Source: CALZKI01 sp964567585 (GTDB lineage: Bacteria; Bacillota; Clostridia; Lachnospirales; Lachnospiraceae). Taken from it: a stretch of DNA of 7,501 bases. Position numbers and translations under genes: made by a program. Positions 6,215 to 7,501 of this stretch are shown here, piece after piece; the first letter of the stretch is position 1; each line of letters starts with the position of its first letter. The notes under the pieces were generated by a model. That model ran no database searches. It was not told the origin of the DNA and saw nothing but the letters and a program-made list of their open reading frames with translations. The stretch spans positions 1-7,501 of the forward strand of contig CAZMND010000098.1 in NCBI GenBank assembly GCA_964567585.1. The letters run 5' to 3'.

Positions 6215-6238
6215 AAAAAGCCCAATTTAGGGCTTTTT
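6215..6238 (+). terminator. Intrinsic terminator after acpP
   Basis: A perfect 9-base stem: AAAAAGCCC (6215-6223), loop AATTTA, GGGCTTTTT (6230-6238), ending in five T. It begins seven bases after the acpP stop and 35 bases before the rnc start. The GC core is only four pairs long, so it may leak and let some transcript reach rnc. Confidence 0.8.
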
Positions 6239-6272
6239 CGACTGTATGGACTTTTAATGAGGTTTGGCGTTG

Positions 6273-6956
6273 ATGAAAGAAAAGATAGAAAAACTGGAAC
6301 AGGTAATCGGTTATACATTCAGGGATAAATTGCTGATAAAGCGTGCTTTGACGCATACATCTTTTGCGAATGAGCAGCGCATTAACAAAAACGGTGACTA
6401 CGAAAGACTTGAGTTTTTAGGCGATGCTGTGTTGGAACTTTTAACCAGTGAGTATATATATTTGAATAATTCTGCTATGGGCGAGGGTGCAATGACGAAA
6501 CTTCGGGCGATGATTGTTTGTGAAACATCGCTTGCACAGAGTGCCAAAGAGATAGAACTTAGCGAATATATTTTTCTTGGTAAGGGCGAGAGCGCTATGG
6601 GTGGAAGAAAGCGGGATTCGATTGTTTCGGATGTAATGGAAGCACTTATCGGCGCGATGTATTTAGATGGCGGAATGGAAGTGGCAAAGCAGTTTGTACA
6701 CAAGTACATTTTGACTGATATTGAGAACAAAAAACTGGTATATGATGCAAAATCATCCCTGCAGGAATTGGTACAAAAAAGAAAAGCAGGTCAGATTGCT
6801 TATGTGTTGCTTACGGAAAAAGGTCCGGAACACAGCAAGGAATTTGAATGTGCTGTTGAAATAGACGGAAAACGAATGGGAACGGGAGTCGGAAAAAACA
6901 AAAAGGAAGCCGAACAAAAGGCTGCGGCCGCGGCGCTTTTACTCCTGAAAAAATAG
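6273..6956 (+). CDS. rnc: Ribonuclease III
   Basis: Cleaves double-stranded RNA with Mg2+ as a dimer, chiefly to process rRNA precursors and some mRNAs. The 227 residues comprise an N-terminal RNase III domain and a C-terminal double-stranded-RNA-binding domain. The signature YERLEFLGDAVLE lies at 43-55 (E47 and D51 metal ligands) and SDVMEALIGAMYLDGG at 119-134 (D120 and E123). The dsRBD runs from about 159 (KSSLQELVQKR) to the end, with the conserved GVGKNKKEAEQKAAAAALLLL-type close. The ATG at 6273 is chosen: GAGG at 6259-6262 is ten bases upstream. In-frame TTG codons at 6264 and 6270 are alternative starts, the latter seven bases from the site. It is followed at ten bases by smc, a common pairing. 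I see no convincing promoter between the acpP terminator and this gene. Confidence 0.95.
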   Translation: MKEKIEKLEQVIGYTFRDKLLIKRALTHTSFANEQRINKNGDYERLEFLGDAVLELLTSEYIYLNNSAMGEGAMTKLRAMIVCETSLAQSAKEIELSEYIFLGKGESAMGGRKRDSIVSDVMEALIGAMYLDGGMEVAKQFVHKYILTDIENKKLVYDAKSSLQELVQKRKAGQIAYVLLTEKGPEHSKEFECAVEIDGKRMGTGVGKNKKEAEQKAAAAALLLLKK

Positions 6957-6966
6957 TAGGTGAATT

Positions 6967-7501
6967 ATGTATTTAAAAAGTATTGAGGTTCATGGATTTA
7001 AGTCCTTTGCAAATAAAATAAATTTTCAGTTCCACAACGGTATTACGGGAATCGTAGGTCCTAATGGTAGTGGAAAAAGTAACGTAGCCGATGCGGTAAG
7101 ATGGGTACTTGGTGAACAGAGAATCAAGCAGCTTCGTGGGGCGTCGATGCAGGACGTAATTTTTTCCGGTACTGAAATGAGAAAGCCGATGGGCTATGCA
7201 TATGTTGCAATCACACTGGACAATAAAGATCATCAACTCGCCATTGATTATGATGAAGTCACCGTGGCAAGAAGACTGTATCGATCCGGCGAAAGCGAAT
7301 ATCTGATTAACGGAACTGTTTGCAGATTAAAGGATGTAAACGAACTTTTTTATGATACAGGTATCGGTAAAGAGGGTTATTCTATTATCGGTCAGGGTCA
7401 GATTGACAAGATTTTGAGCGGTAAGCCGGAGGAGAGACGTGAGCTTTTTGATGAAGCGGCAGGTATTGTTAAATTTAAACGCCGTAAAGCCTCTGCCCAG
7501 A
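6967..7501 (+). CDS. smc: Chromosome segregation protein SMC (N-terminal part only)
   Basis: The N-terminal 178 residues of SMC, the ATPase core of bacterial condensin, which with ScpA and ScpB organises and separates the chromosome. It opens MYLKSIEVHGFKSFANK, with Walker A GPNGSGKS at 31-38, VRWVLGEQ at 44-51, the KQLRG arginine (R57), FSGT at 67-70, and the Q-loop region GYSIIGQGQIDKIL (137-150) followed by RRELFDEAAGIVKFK. These place it in SMC rather than RecN or SbcC. The frame stays open to the window edge; full SMC is about 1,180 residues, so the coiled coils, hinge and C-terminal head are outside. AGGTGA at 6958-6963 overlaps the region just after the rnc stop, three bases before the ATG. 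Only ten bases separate it from rnc, so the two are probably co-transcribed. Confidence 0.96.
   Translation, partial: MYLKSIEVHGFKSFANKINFQFHNGITGIVGPNGSGKSNVADAVRWVLGEQRIKQLRGASMQDVIFSGTEMRKPMGYAYVAITLDNKDHQLAIDYDEVTVARRLYRSGESEYLINGTVCRLKDVNELFYDTGIGKEGYSIIGQGQIDKILSGKPEERRELFDEAAGIVKFKRRKASAQ

Noticed and set aside
6264..6272. TTG starts for rnc at 6264 and 6270
   Set aside because: The ATG at 6273 has acceptable spacing to GAGG, and the three extra residues add nothing recognisable; the TTG at 6270 cannot be fully excluded.

Overview
The window looks like chromosomal DNA from a low-to-moderate GC Gram-positive anaerobe of the Clostridia, most likely a member of the Lachnospiraceae. The grounds are the strong AGGAGG-type ribosome binding sites, sigma-A promoters, hairpin-plus-T-tract terminators, and the gene order tmcAL (divergent) / pta / yceD (DUF177) / rpmF / plsX / acpP / rnc / smc, which I know from that group. 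The assignment comes from memory of gene order and protein flavour; no search was run.

Layout. Positions 1-1542 hold the end of a small ACT-domain (UPF0237) gene and a complete UPF0210/PFL-like gene, an old conserved pair of unknown function. They end at a bidirectional terminator (1570-1602) shared with the convergent gene tmcAL (1613-2833, minus strand), which makes acetylcytidine at the wobble base of elongator tRNA-Met from acetate and ATP. A 204-base AT-rich divergent region (2834-3037) carries a promoter for pta, a weaker candidate promoter for tmcAL, and a perfect 8-3-8 inverted repeat. pta (3038-4039) encodes phosphate acetyltransferase. Only 66 bases separate it from yceD; they contain a perfect-consensus promoter (TTGACA-17-TATAAT) with a 7-7-7 inverted repeat across its -35 box. 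The acetate kinase gene, which normally follows pta in this arrangement, is not there.

From 4106 on, the genes run on the plus strand. yceD and rpmF (ribosomal protein L32, 59 aa) are tightly coupled and end at a strong terminator (4826-4862). plsX and acpP (phospholipid and fatty acid synthesis) have their own promoter and end at a second terminator (6215-6238). rnc (RNase III) and the start of smc (chromosome condensation, cut by the window edge) follow with no obvious promoter of their own, so they probably depend on readthrough or a weak promoter.

Together the genes cover acetyl-phosphate metabolism, ribosome and tRNA maturation, membrane lipid synthesis, RNA processing and chromosome organisation. 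This is conserved housekeeping DNA. I see no mobile element, CRISPR array, tRNA/rRNA gene, broken gene or evidently new system. The points worth a second look are the missing ackA, the two palindromes lying on -35 boxes, and the terminators that split the cluster into separate transcription units. The longest stretch without a gene is the 204-base divergent region.
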